64,000 nt of DNA. Source: Alternaria dauci. Its lineage: Eukaryota; Ascomycota; Dothideomycetes; Pleosporales; Pleosporaceae. Numbering within the stretch: the first letter of the stretch is position 1; the number at the start of each line of letters is the position of its first letter. Location: assembly GCF_042100115.1 (NCBI RefSeq), contig NC_091274.1, positions 1,302,001 through 1,366,000 on the forward strand. Direction: 5' to 3'. Below, one piece after another: positions 19,347 to 31,250 of this stretch. The notes under the pieces were generated by a model. It ran no database searches. It saw nothing but the letters and a program-made list of their open reading frames with translations, and was not told the DNA's origin. The translations under genes were made by a program, and so were the position numbers.

Positions 19347-20686
19347 TCACTCCACTTCATGTTCTATCTTCTTGCCCTCGTTCTTCAGCTTCTGGTGTAC
19401 GGCCTTGAGCGACTCGAATGTTAACATGGTCGTGACCGCCGCAGGTACAGCGCGGACCATGTTAGTGCCCATTCCGTTATAAAAGGCTCTCCAACCCTCT
19501 TCTTGGAGGATTACGGTGCATGTTCGCAAGATGCCGCGATAGCGCGGTAAGTTGATCATACCGTCCGACGAAGCTGTGCCCGGTGGGCGGGTGTGAAATC
19601 GGTCGTGTTGCCCTCCTCGGAAGGATACATGGTTGTCTGAATGCGAGGGCAGCGACCGTTGCTGTGTCTGCAGTCGAGTGCGTAAGACCTCGTGTGGGTA
19701 CGTCGCAGAGGTTGCAGTCATTTTGCTCAAGACTGTTGCCAGTGCAATAGCAAACCAGTGCACGTCTTCTGTCTTGGCGTCTGTCTGGCCCATCTCCAGA
19801 CCGGTAAACTTCATCTTGAGAAACTCATAGAGCGGGAACTGAATAGCGACGTGAGTGAGGCCAAGTAGTGCGGGTGTAAGGCCTGAGTAGAAGGACATGA
19901 TGCCTTCCTTGAGGTACATTTTTCGAAAAGCGTCAAAGGTGCTTGTGTAGTGCCACGGCGGCCGGTGTTCGGGCGAGGCGCGGGCACTGACTTGGGACAT
20001 GAGCCTCGTCTTGACGACCCATATTGGATTCGTGACCAGGGTCGAACAACCGCCTGCGAACAAAGAGGCGATGGTCCTGGCCAGCCATTTGTTTTCTGTA
20101 GATTGAATGTCGTCAGCAACAGACGCTTGGATGCCCGGGTGCACTACTAACCCATCTGAGGATAGAGGACGTTTTTTGTAGATTCATAGGTGCTCATGTA
20201 GACGGCCCAGGTTGGAATGTATCCGAGCAGCATGGGGCCGAGTCCTCGGTACAGACCGCGCATGCCATCCTCGATCCATATTACTCGCGCGGTGCCGGTC
20301 AGGCCTTTGTAGACTGCGCGCGTTGGCCCAGTATACGTCCTGGGGCGAAAAGAGCCCTGCGCTTGCAGGCGGGTCTTGATGACATCGAGCGGGCACGTTA
20401 CAATGCCCGAGGCAACTCCCGCAGAAGCCCCGCACAGTGCATTGACGGAGCTGTCGGGCAGTTTGGAGACGCGGACGGCGAGAGCGGCAATGGGCGAGCT
20501 CCACGTAGTGTGCGTGTTGGAGGATGACATATCTCGCGGTTGGACTGTCGCGGCGGACGGCGCATACCGAGTGGGAACGTTAGTCGGGGACGGCGGCTCG
20601 GAATCAGTTGTGGACATTAGGGATACTGCAGTCGTCGACTTGTTAGGGCCATTCACGCCGCGTGGGGAGACGGAGGGTGCATGCAT
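19347..20686 (-). CDS. Mitochondrial NAD+ transporter (Ndt1/Yia6-type carrier)
   Basis: Exons 20152-20686 and 19347-20095 (minus), phase 1 over a 56-nt intron (GTTAGT donor, CTACAG acceptor), encode 427 residues. The three mitochondrial-carrier repeats show their P-x-[DE]-x-x-[RK] signatures as CPLDVIKTRLQ, NPIWVVKTRLM (Trp in place of the acidic residue) and YPHEVLRTRLQ. The second form (NPIWVVKTRL) is typical of the pyrimidine/NAD+/folate branch, and the flanking sequences (RGLYRGLGPMLLGYIPTWAVY, GLTHVAIQFPLYE) match yeast Ndt1/Ndt2. About 85 N-terminal residues before the first helix are disordered. A loop of about 40 residues (SHSDNHVSFRGG and beyond) interrupts repeat 3. Acts in the inner membrane, importing NAD+ into the matrix (family knowledge). 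It is divergent from QCR7, with 418 bp between starts. Confidence 0.9.
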
Positions 20687-21104
20687 ACAGGCCGTCGTCC
20701 CCTCTGCGGTGCCTCAGTGTTGCGGAAACCCCGCAGCACTTGAGTAACACGATGACTAGCGATTGTTCGGCTCCATTGACAGGCGGACGGAGCGTGAGGG
20801 AGTCGCAGAGGAGGTCGTCGTCGGCCAGCCTGTTGCGCGGTATGTGTGCGCGACGGAGGCTGAGAGGTGGCGTTGTGGTGGTGCAGAGCTGGGTTCGTGG
20901 ATCAGACGTCAGAGCTAGCGTGGAGCACGAGTGAAGTTGCTGCCGTGGGTGGAGACACGGCGCTGATTAAGGCGAACGCTGCCCGCCGGCCTATTGGCGT
21001 TCGCTTCTTTCGCATTACGACCTCACCACCTCGGACCGTCAAAACTGCAATTGACGACAGCACCGCCTGCGACACCTCGCACCCGCCGCCAAACACCCGC
21101 CACC
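20687..21104. other. Shared promoter region of the NAD+ carrier and QCR7
   Basis: 418 bases between two divergent start codons of mitochondrial-protein genes. ATTGG at 20993-20997 (CCAAT on the minus strand), about 110 nt before the QCR7 ATG, is a candidate HAP/CBC-complex site. I see no gene here. Confidence 0.5.
20993..20997 (-). promoter_or_regulatory. Candidate CCAAT box upstream of QCR7
   Basis: CCAAT on the minus strand, within CTATTGGC on the plus strand, about 110 nt before the QCR7 start. Respiratory genes are known targets of the HAP complex. A five-base match is weak by itself; position and gene function are the supporting points. Confidence 0.35.
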
Positions 21105-21730
21105 ATGTCTGCCCCGTCTCTCGCCCCCTACATCATGAAGCGCCCGTGGCTGCAGAAGTGGATGAAGCCCCTCTCCAACTGGTACTGCAACGCCGCCGGC
21201 TACAGGCAGCTCGGCCTGAGGTACGGAGCCCTCGCCCCTCCCACCCCCTCGATACGGACACCGTGTACAGAGAAGGATGCAAGGATGCTATGGAGAGAAC
21301 AGCGGGGTGCGCACACATGGGCTGACGGGATCCGTGATGCAGGGCCGATGACTTGCTCCCCGAGGAGAACGACGTCGTTCAGACCGCCCTGAAGCGTCTC
21401 CGACCACAGGAAGCCTACGACCGTGTCTTCCGTCTGCGCCGAGCTTTCCAGGTACTGCCCAACAAGACATGCGGGACACGGCAGACATGGCTAATCTATG
21501 ACAGCTCTCCATGTCCCACCAGCTTCTGCCCAAGGAGGAGTGGACCAAGCCCGAGGATGTACGAGCACCGCCAGTACTATCAACTCCAGACGCTGACAAT
21601 GCAAAAGGACACACCATATCTTTCCGAGCTCATTACCGACATCGAGGCGGAGATGCACGAGCGCGAGGACCTCGAGGCAATGGTCATCCAGAAGAGGCAG
21701 AAGAACGCCGCCGCCAGCAGTGGACACTAG
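21105..21730 (+). CDS. QCR7: Cytochrome bc1 complex subunit 7 (Qcr7)
   Basis: Four exons, 21105-21220, 21343-21451, 21505-21558 and 21608-21730, give 133 residues. Introns of 122, 53 and 49 nt have GT-AG ends, and the phases agree (2, 0, 0). The last intron uses GTACGA and an AAAAG acceptor and joins KPED to DTPYLSELI. The protein matches the 14-kDa bc1 subunit: an N-terminal region with LSNWYCNAAGYRQLGLR, then ADDLLPEENDVVQTALKRL, YDRVFRLRRAFQ, LLPKEEWTKPEDD and a charged C-terminal helix. It sits on the matrix side of complex III, in contact with cytochrome b, and takes part in proton uptake and assembly (family knowledge). Three introns in so small a gene is dense but not odd for this family. 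Confidence 0.93.
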
Positions 21731-22528
21731 ATTGTACATATCGAGTCTGGGATGACTAGTCTGAAGCTTGGTGGATCGAGTCCAAGGGCTGCGCGATAGA
21801 GTGTACCATACCAACTGTTTTCTTGTACAGCACTCACCTCCATCAGAGTATGCTTGTTCGCTTTCTCTCCATGCGCTTCTGTGCGCTTCTTCAAGTATGC
21901 GCACGCTTGCAGGTTGGATAGTCTTACAATGTGCTAACAATGACTTCCTGAACGGTGACGACATGACCCTACAGCATGCACTTGGCAAGCATTGTCCAAG
22001 CGCAACAAGGTCGACACATGCGGTGCTTCTTCGTCTCCCTGTTGTAGCACGAGAAACGACTGCTTCAGCCTATACACGTTAGAGCTGCATGTGTTCATGT
22101 GTCCCTTTCCTATATCATGCAACCTCCTCACACACACACACACACACACAATTGTCATAGATGGAATGCGCACAACATATAGTGCACAATATACGAAGCG
22201 CGTTCACTACATGGGTAGTTTTCGGAAGCGGACAGGGTGTCGATCGCTTTAAACGCGAATGCCGAGTGTCAGGGTTACGGATATGTCAACGCCACGTTAT
22301 CATGTGCTCAGGCGTCAGCTCAAGAACAAGCTCCGCGCGCATCGCGTCAAGCTCTCAGCCCACGCAACTAACAACGCTTTATCTGATCCACAAAGACTGT
22401 ACCAAGAACGAGAGTATCAAAGCAGATGGTACGGCATCGCAACCTCGTTCTTATCTTATATCCTAACCAAGTGACGTCAGACCACCCTATTCACGAGAAC
22501 GGCCAACATCCTGTACAAACCTAACAAC
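21731..22528. other. Intergenic region with CA microsatellite
   Basis: About 800 bases between QCR7 and MAG1, both on the plus strand. It holds a perfect (CA)11 run at 22129-22150. I see no gene. Confidence 0.5.
22129..22150 (+). repeat. (CA)11 microsatellite
   Basis: Eleven uninterrupted CA dinucleotides in intergenic DNA. Confidence 0.95.
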
Positions 22529-24084
22529 ATGTCTCTGAGACGCTCGGCTCGCATTGCAAGTATTATCACGCCAGTATCATCGGATGTCAAAGTCCAAAGT
22601 GGTGTTGCGAAATATGAGAAAGTCAGCAAAGCGAGTGTGCCTGCGAAGAAGCGCAAAACCACCAAGGCGCCTACGATAACACCACTTGATGCAGTCAAGA
22701 GCGAGAGTACTACCAACGGGGCAGACGCCTCGGAGCCAGCGAATGTAGCTCCATCCTTCGCAGCAACGCCCCTCCCCAGGAAGCGCAAAGCGGCATCGAA
22801 GCCAACATCGGAAGCAGAATCGCCACTAAAACCACCGTCATTGACACCAACACCTGCTGATGCCAGCGTCTACTTCTCTGCTTCCTCGTCCTCTCCCTCT
22901 AATTCCACTACCCGACCAGCCGCTCCCCACACCACAAATGCCAACTTGGCCACCCCAAACGGCTCCCATGTCGTGCAAGCCTACGCTTCATCTCCCACCA
23001 AACCTGCTGACCCTTCGCCTACCAAGAAGCGAAAAGCAAAGGAAATTGTTCCTCCGGACGTCGGTGCTATTCCCCCTGCAAGCACAGACATTGATAATCT
23101 GTTGAAAGACGCAGAGGAGTTTCTCATCAAAACAGATCCTAGATTGGAAAGAGTTGTAAAAGAGCACAAGTGTGAGGTTTTCAATCCAGAGAGTTTGAGA
23201 GAAGTAGTAAACCCGTTTGAGTCGCTGGGGAAGGGGATCATTGGACAGCAGGTAAGCGTGGTCTGGTATTGTTGCTTGTCAATAGGATAACTGGGGAGAA
23301 ACTGGTAGAGCGAATCGCTGCCGACTATGATTGAGGTGAACAGTCTGGATGTACATGTATGACTGACAATCTACCTATAGGTATCAGGCAAAGCAGCTGC
23401 ATCCATTCGTGCAAAGTTTACTGCTCTCTTTCCTGAGACACACCCTTCTTTTCCGGCCCCCGCCCAGGTTCTCACCAAGGACATTCCCACACTGCGTACA
23501 GCAGGTCTCTCCCAACGCAAAGCCGAATACATCTATGGAATGGCCGAGAAATTCTCTTCTGGCGAGCTCTCTGCTGAGATGCTGTTTAGTGCCAGCGATG
23601 AAGAACTCATCGAGAAGCTAGTAGCGGTGAGAGGACTGGGACGGTGGAGTGTAGAGATGTTTGCTTGTTTTGGGTTGAAGAGGATGGACGTTTTCTCCAC
23701 TGGAGATCTTGGTGTACAGTAAGTCATTTCCCTGCTGTCGACAAGCCCTCGAACAACATGATTGACGCGTTTGCAGACGAGGCATGGCCGTATACGCAGG
23801 CCGCGATGTGACCAAGCTCAAGAACAAGGGCGGGAAGTGGAAGTATGCACTCTCTGTCGAGTTCCATACAACAGGCAGCCCACTAACTGCGCAATACAGA
23901 TACATGACCGAGCAAGAGATGCTCGACATGGCTTCCAAGTTCAAGCCATACAGGTACGTTCATCCATACCAAAAGATCCTCTTTTGCACACAGGTCGACT
24001 CATTTCTTTGCCATTAGGTCGCTTTTCATGTGGTACATGTGGCGGATTGCCGACGTGGATCTTACCGTTTTGCAGAAGACTTGA
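22529..24084 (+). CDS. MAG1: DNA-3-methyladenine glycosylase, HhH-GPD superfamily (Mag1-type)
   Basis: Five exons, 22529-23251, 23381-23718, 23777-23842, 23900-23953 and 24018-24084, give 415 residues; every junction is GT-AG and keeps the frame. Residues 1-190 are a disordered, Lys/Ser/Thr/Pro-rich extension with KKRK-type nuclear signals. The glycosylase domain follows: FESLGKGIIGQQVSGKAAASI, the FPxP-type segment, and the hairpin VRGLGRWSVEMFACFGLKRMD with VFSTGDLGVQRG, in which Asp350 is the likely catalytic residue by analogy with yeast Mag1 and AlkA. It would remove alkylated bases (3-methyladenine, 7-methylguanine) to start base-excision repair in the nucleus. The C-terminal YR-SLFMWYMWRIAD is the usual Trp-rich end. 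Two of the internal exons are only 54-66 nt. Confidence 0.92.
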
Positions 24085-26937
24085 TCAACAGGAAGTGACC
24101 ATGGCGTTGGGTCACACTGGTCCTTGCGGAAGGATATGCATGTACATCATGTGGTCTATGTGTGGTGGGGTGATGTACTGCTGGGTAGAGGTGGGGCGTG
24201 GGTCGCGGGCGGTACAGGCCGTTTCCCCGCTAGACACAGAAACAGAACACTGGATGCTAGGCCAGACATCCCATACAGTGACTGTGAATAATTGTGGTTT
24301 AGTCGATGCACGAAGGATCAGTTGCTCAAGTAGAACATGTTGACGGAGGTTTTTTCTTACTCGCAGGCGCATAGGACTTGTAGTGCAAGAATGCTCTAGT
24401 TGAACAACCATGACATGCCATTTTATTCTGGTACTTTTGGCTTCGAATATCCACAGCATGTTAGTTTCCAGAGCACACAATTCCAAATGCATGCTGCTGT
24501 TGTGCTCTTCTATTCACTTGGTTTCGTTCGTAAAGGCAATCCGTACTTTCCCACTGCCGAGCGGGACGACCTGTGTGCGACAGCAGCCATCGGTGGCAGT
24601 CTGAAATGATCTTAGTGTACCATGGTAGTGGTAAGATGACCGTATGGGCTAAATTGTCCCTCGAGGGTCTGCACCGTGTTGTTTTCTTGCCATTGAGAAG
24701 CACTTGCCTGACGCTGTGTACAAAGTCCGCATGTGTTGGTTTACAAATGACGAGGAAAGAGAACAATCAACGACAGAAAATGGGGCGGGGCGGGGGTTGG
24801 GGGTAAGTTGCGACTGTACGAAAAACATGTGAGACATGTTCTGACTTTTTATTCCCGCCTCTGCGGTGATATAGAACGCTGGACTGAAAAGCTAAAATAG
24901 CTTGTTCGGTAACTTTGGATCGGTAACGATTTGTAGGAGGTTCATACAGCATCCGCGTACTCCCCATAGTCTATGTGGTCTGGTTCACCACGCTATGAAT
25001 GAGGCTCTGCGTGACACAACTCGGTTAGGCAGAAGGACAGTTGTTGACGGCTAGTATCTGCGGCCGAACTTGATCAATTCTCCAAACCACCCGGTTGTGG
25101 ATCTACGACGCTGACATTCCCGATATTCTTCCGGTCGTCATCTGTGGAGGTACATGAAACGGACCCACCAGTCGGCCGGATAGTTTTGTACCAGTGACGC
25201 CGCGTGATGAGACGGGCAACAGAGCGATGCGGATAAGAGGTTGCAGCAAAGGTGCCCTCATTTTGCAACATGTAACCTGACAGGCGACGTCGACCACTGA
25301 CAGTGAGATGATAGTAAGCTAGGTTGGTATTCAGAGTTGCTTGATACGCCTGGGTAGTTGCAAGCATTAAAAGAATCGCAATGTTGACGGACGAGCCTCA
25401 GAAGCAATGTGCACTTGTGGGAAAACCCGGGCACTGAAACAGTAGCAAATGCCGACGTCATGTTAGCGACACACGAAGCTGAGTGCGTGCCGCATGGGTG
25501 GAGAACAGAAGCCTGAGGCTGGAAATGAGAGGCTAATCAATGCGCGTCAAGCAAATGGCTTGGCCGGATGGATCAATGGTGAGGCTGGTCGATAAGCGAG
25601 CCGGTTCATCGCAGGAGCATGCGGAGAGCTGCAGCAGCGAAATGAGCCAACAATGCAGGTGTGCTGTGCGATATGGACAGAAAGGAGAGACGGGAAGACG
25701 AGGCTCAAAGCAGGCGACCAGGTCGACTGGGCAAGCTCGAGAGGTAAATATAACAGTTACTTTTATTGTTCGGCGTTGGGGTGGGAGCGCAAGAGATTGC
25801 AACGGCAGCGCCTTGCCCTAAGCGGATCGGATGTAACCGCATTGAAACCATTGGGTAGGAGCTCGTGCCAGGGCGGGCAGGGGTGGGGGGACATGGCCAG
25901 AGGCCGCGCAATTCACGGTTGCTTGTTGTGTTTCGAGTCGGGCAGACGGTGGCAGAAGCAGAGTTTGGACGGGCGGGCATGGCTGATGGAGCGATAGTGC
26001 ACTAAAAGGCCCGTTGACCATGGACAGAGACGTTGACGAGCAATGGAATGCTAGGGGGGGTAGTCTAGCGGATGGCCGTCTCCTAGGGTGACGGAGCGGC
26101 GATCCAAACGCCATAGGCTGTTTGCGTCTGCTCCAATGCACTGTGCATGGAGCTTATCAGGGCGGGCGGGCGGCGCGTTGAGAGCCTGAAATTGGGAGCA
26201 GCGCGCTCGGCATGTGCAGCTAAGATTTACAAGCAGCGGGAGAGCGTGGTGAGAAGAAGTGGTAGCCCTCGCCTGTCAAACAGTCAAACCACACTGTGTG
26301 GCACTCGGCGCGCATTGGGACAGGCCCTGGCGCAGTCGTGGCGACACAGTATGCAGATAGCCACAAGCGCGGGCACGAACAAGGACGCTCGTCGACGGCC
26401 ATGGGAGTGTGGTGGGCGGTTGGCAGGACAGCAGCTTTCACTGAGCGAGCCTGTTTGCTTGCCTGTTTGCTTGCTTGCTTGCCCGCCTGCTTGCTTGCTT
26501 GATCGATGATGGTGGACACGCTCTGGCCGCCTATGATCTCCACCCGGCCCTACTAGCGTAATTAGCGCCTGCCCGGCCTGGCACCACCGCGCTCCCCTTT
26601 TCTCGCGCCGCGCCCCATTTGAATGCCTTTCTGTCCCTTCTCCCTCCGTCTTCACCCACATTCGCTCGCTGCAGACGAACGCGCCTTCTCCATTGCGCCC
26701 CTGGGACTACTCCGTTTAATACTGCCTGCTTTACTTGTTAATTCTTCCTCTCGCTCCAGCATCTTTCCACCACGACCAAACAGCCCGCCGAGCCCACGCA
26801 ACTGAAACGGAGCGAGCAGTCTTAATATCCCAGGTCCGTGTTGCCCAGTCCACTATTTTGCCAATCGCCTCTGTCGACGACGCGTCCGCTGACTTTTCTT
26901 GCTCCCAGTTACCACCAACCCACGCCGACTACACAAG
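24085..26937. other. Long intergenic region upstream of ECM33, 2.9 kb
   Basis: 3' flank of MAG1 and a long upstream region for ECM33. Around 26452-26503 there is an imperfect TTGC tetranucleotide repeat, and the last 350 bases before the ECM33 start are pyrimidine-rich, as in fungal core promoters and leaders. Frames in this area are short and overlap on opposite strands. I see no convincing gene. Confidence 0.5.
26452..26503 (+). repeat. Imperfect (TTGC)n microsatellite
   Basis: Repeated TTGC and CCTG tetranucleotides over about 50 bases, upstream of ECM33. Confidence 0.8.
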
Positions 26938-28223
26938 ATGCCTTCTGTGCTCAAGATCGCCCTCCCCGCCCTGGCTGCTGCCAGCGGTGCCTACGGTATG
27001 CTCCATCAGACTCAATTGACTGCCCACATCCCTTGCTAACGAGACAACCAGCTGCCTGCAGTGTTTCTGCCACCACCACCATCCAGAATGCCGGTGACGC
27101 CAGCGCCATTGCCACGTGCTCAACCTTCACTGGTAACATCGCCATCGCGACTGGCACCACCGACGACATCTCCTTCAGCGGCGTCAAGAAGATCGACGGC
27201 AACCTCGTTGCCACTGAAAACTCTGAGATGAGGCAGATCAGCGCCAGCGACCTCGAGGAGCTCGACGGCGAGATGCAGCTCGACGGCCTCACCCGCCTCA
27301 ACGCTGTCAACTTCCCCAAGCTCAAGAGCATCGACTCCATCAAGTGGAACGCCCTGCCCAACCTCCAGGAGATTGGCTTCACCGCCGAGGTCACCAGGGC
27401 CAACAAGGTCGACATCCAGAACACCGCTCTTCGCTCGCTCAAGGGCATCAACATCGAGGAGGTCGACACTGTCTTCATCGCCAACAACGGTTACATTGAT
27501 GAGATTTCCATGCAGCTTGGCAACGTCTCGACATCGCTGACTCTTGCCGACAACAACGAGGCCGTCAAGGTCGATCTGCCCAACCTCATCTGGGCTAGCA
27601 ACCTGACCTTCCGGTTCTGTGGTTCAGTCTCTGTTCCTTCTCTCGAGCGCTTGAACGGCTCTCTCGGTCTCTACAACAACGGTTTCGAGTCGTTCGCTGC
27701 TCCCAACCTTACTTCCGTCGGCGAGGCTGTTGCTCTTGTCGCCAACGAGAACCTGTCCAACGTCTCCTTTCCCATGCTCGGAAAGATCTCTGGCAACCTC
27801 CAGGTCGCCAACAACTCCAAGCTCATCGAGGTAGATGGCTTCCCCGCTCTTAAGAGCATCGGCGGAGCTTTCGACATGAGCGGCAACTTCACAGAGTAAG
27901 TCTTGTCTGAATCGAATGTGCTGTGCGATTCACTGACCCTTGATAGCGTCACTACACCCGAGCTCAACAGCGTTTCGGGTGCCTTCAACCTCCAGTCCAC
28001 CGACAACGTGACTGAGACCTGCGCTGCCTACAAGCCCCTCAAGGACAAGAAGCTCATCGAGGGTGGCTACAAGTGCGAGGGCAAGCTCATCGACCCCGCT
28101 GGTGAGGGCCACAAGGGCACCAAGCAGGATGATGCTGGCGACTCCACTGGCGCTGCCTCGACTCTTAGCGCCGCCACTGGTGCTCTTGGTCTTGCCGCCA
28201 TGGCCGCCGTTCTCCTTTTCTAA
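26938..28223 (+). CDS. ECM33: GPI-anchored cell-wall organisation protein Ecm33
   Basis: Exons 26938-26995, 27052-27895 and 27947-28223 give 392 residues; the two introns (56 and 51 nt) are GT-AG and in phase. The signal peptide MPSVLKIALPALAAASGAYA is cut by the first intron. The mature part consists of leucine-rich, receptor-L-like repeats (NLVATENSEM, LEELDGEMQLDGLTRLNAVNFPKL, LPNLIWASNLTFRFCGS, GNLQVANNSKLIEVDGFPAL) with several N-x-S/T sites. A Cys pair near the C-terminus (TCAAY and YKCEG), a Ser/Thr/Gly-rich stretch and a hydrophobic tail (LGLAAMAAVLLF) complete a GPI signal. Ecm33 is anchored at the plasma membrane or cell wall and is needed for wall integrity (family knowledge). The mannosyltransferase MNN9 lies just downstream on the same strand. 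Confidence 0.94.
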
Positions 28224-29776
28224 AAAGCTCATGACGCTGGCGTTCCTTAATTGCATAGACTACCCTTACTATCTGACTTTCTTTGATAGCGTATAGCATC
28301 AAGCGAGCAAGCGCTGACGTTGGAGTTCAGCATCTGAGGACTGAAGGGCTTCCGGGGACGGTTTCATGGTTCAGCATGTAACAATTGTATGTATCACTTG
28401 GCTACGAGGGTCGAGCAGACTGTTAATCCGCAGTACACTTAAGTCTGCTCCGCGACATGGTGTGTAAAATTGCAGAAGGAGTCGCTTTGTTTGGGATAGT
28501 GGGATGCAGTCTTTCTTCAAACTTGGTCCTATCTTCATGTGATGTGTGTTTCTAAGTTTTGTGCCTTACTGTTTGCTGATTGTTTGTATACATGTGTGTA
28601 CCAGAAGAGACCGACTCAACAAGCACCATGATAAAAAACTCCCCCACGATACCTTGACGCGTTTTAGTGCCACTCGTTAGTTGTGAGAGAACTGTAGTCC
28701 ATTGACTCCATTCGCCGTCATCGCAGTCTAATCATCAGTGTTTGAAAGAGAACATTCTAGACCGTTTGATATTGCACAGGCACCTCGCATCGGTTTCACC
28801 TTTGTTGAGGTCTCAGCGAGCTCGCAGGACGGCCCTGCTCCGGTGATCAAAGCCACATACTCGAAAAGGACGTTCCTACAACTGTTCAGTTCGAGTTTCG
28901 TCATGGCGCACACGTGCATTTGAGGCGTCCTGGGGCGTATCATTTGCGTCGTAAGACGGGGAGCGGGCTCTAACGTGCGGGCCGCACAAACTAAGTTGGT
29001 AGAACAGATGACAGTGGGTAAACAATTGGGCCTCTTCTGTACACATCACGGACTGCCTAGCGACAGTCACCATGTAGCCATGTCATGCACGGGCGGTATG
29101 TACAACGCAGCCTCGCCCTTGATAGCCGCGGCGCGGGACATGTTTGGTTGACAGCTGTTTTCACGTGCGTCTTGCAGGATGCAGGTGCTGTCGTGCATTC
29201 AACGCAAAGACAAACTGCCCAAGTATACCACGCGACGATGGTAGTCTCCCTATGGACGCATTACTGCTGCTTCACCAAGTCGTTCGGCGAAATACGAAAG
29301 CTTCACAGAAAACTATATTTCCGAAGCGTCGTCATCAGCGGCACTATCGCGATTGATCTGCACCTAGCGTCATTTGCATGCTCGTCGCGCTCAACGGTAA
29401 TCTGTACTGAGCGAATTGCTCCTGTAATGCAATTGCGCCTGTCCTTTACCCCCATCGCCGCTATCCTGCTCTGTACCATTGCGTAGCCAGTCAGGGCACT
29501 GCTTTGACTAGTCATTGCTGTCTGTCGCTTCCGCTCTTGCTAGCCCGACTTCGCTGCGACGTCACCCGCAACATTTAGTCCTCATCCTAAACGTCGCGCG
29601 CCCGGGCGCTCCCAACCGCCAAACTGGAGAGGCCACAGTCGCAATCGCCGCCGCTTCATTCACAGAGGGAGACGAGTAACACGGACAGCGTCCGAGCGCG
29701 CAGCTCATCGATACGCATATCCCAGGCTAGAGGGGAAGAGGTGGAAAAGGAATACGCAAGACCGTTCCAACTCAAC
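28224..29776. other. Intergenic region between ECM33 and MNN9
   Basis: About 1.55 kb, holding the 3' UTR of ECM33 and the promoter of MNN9. I see no gene. Confidence 0.5.
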
Positions 29777-31250
29777 ATGCTTGCGGGGAAAGGATACTCG
29801 TGGAAGGCCGCCAGAGCACGGCTGCCACCATCGCGGCAGGTCATGCATACAGTACGGAACCCAAGGTTTCTGGTGTCCGTCGGTCTGGTTGCGGCAATTT
29901 TGCTGCTATGGCGGTCAATGGGGTCCGCAGCACAAGAGGTGCAGAGGTATGTCACACGACCCGTATCGGCACGAGTCCAGTAGAGCAATAGAGGCCTCGC
30001 CGTGATTCTTATTGGATCGATGCTAACCCTTCCTACCCATACTAGATTCTACTGCTTCGGCCCCTCAAAACCTCCAATGCACATGACAGCGAACGAGAAC
30101 GAAGACTGGCATGCGCACCTAAACACACCTGTGATATTCAACCACCATAAGCCAGTACAGGTCAATGCCACCGATATCGAGCATGTAGACCTAAACAAGA
30201 TCACATCGACCGTCGACGCAGTGAAGAACAAGGAGCGTGTGCTGATCCTCACTCCGCTCCGCGATGCCTCCTACTACCTTGCGAAACACTTCGACCTCCT
30301 CACCTCGCTCACCTATCCCCACGAGCTAATCGATTTGGCCTTTTTGGTCGGCGACTCAACCGATGATACTATGGCAGCCTTGGCAAAGGAGCTGGAGAGA
30401 GTACAAAACAACCCCGAGGTTGCTTTCAGATCAACAATGATTATTGAAAAAGACTTTGGCGTCACGCTCTCGCAAAGTGTCGAGGACAGACACAGTTTTG
30501 AAGCCCAAGGCCCGCGGAGAAAGGCACTGGGCAGAGCCAGGAACTACCTGCTGTACACTGCTTTGAAACCAGAGCACAGCTGGGTCTACTGGAGGGACGT
30601 GGACATTGTCGACAGTCCGTCCAAGATTATCGAGGACTTTGTGGCACATGACCGAGATGTCCTTGTCCCTAGTATGTGTTGCAATATCATCTTGGGGCGC
30701 TAGTACTGACAACAAACAGACATCTGGTTCCACCGGTACAAGGAGGAGAACGGCAAAATGGTTGATATCGAAGGGCGCTGTAAGTTTTTCCACAAACCAG
30801 CACTACGGTCTTCACTAACAAGATTCAGTCGATTACAATTCTTGGCAAGAATCTCCCGAAGGTCTCAAACTCGCTTCTACTCTCAACAAGGACGTAGTTC
30901 TTGCAGAAGGTGCTACCCTCCTCGTCTTCCTCCTCACCATTCTTGTTCGCTAATCCGACTTTATAGGCTACAAACAATACCCCACGAACCGCAAGTACAT
31001 GGCCAAGATGGGCGACTGGCGCGCAGACAAGGACGAAGAAATACCCCTCGACGGCATCGGTGGCGTTAACATTATTGTAAAAGCAGACGTCCACCGTTCT
31101 GGCATAAACTTTCCTAGCTACGCATTTGAAAACCAGGCCGAGACAGAGGGATTTGCAAAGATGGCCAAGAGAGCCGGCTATGGCGTTTATGGGCTACCGA
31201 ATTATGTCGTATGGCATATTGATACCGATGAAAAACCCGGCAATGCTTAG
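29777..31250 (+). CDS. MNN9: Alpha-1,6-mannosyltransferase subunit Mnn9 (Anp1/Van1/Mnn9 family)
   Basis: Five exons, 29777-29946, 30046-30671, 30720-30779, 30829-30909 and 30967-31250, encode 406 residues. It is a type II Golgi membrane protein with a short basic cytosolic tail, one transmembrane segment (about residues 31-45, FLVSVGLVAAILLLW) and a GT62 catalytic domain. The domain is shown by RVLILTPLRDASYYL, DLAFLVGDSTDDT, the DxD motif at 241-243 (WRDVDIVDSP), NIWFHRYKEE, FDYNSWQES and GVNIIVKADVHRSGINFP. The C-terminus WHIDTDEKPGNA is typical of fungal Mnn9. It extends N-glycan mannan backbones within M-Pol complexes (family knowledge). The donor of intron 4 is GTGCTA, away from consensus, but the join AEG-YKQYPTNR is required by the family. 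The start could instead be the ATG at 29843; I prefer 29777 because the residues between are basic and short. Confidence 0.92.
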
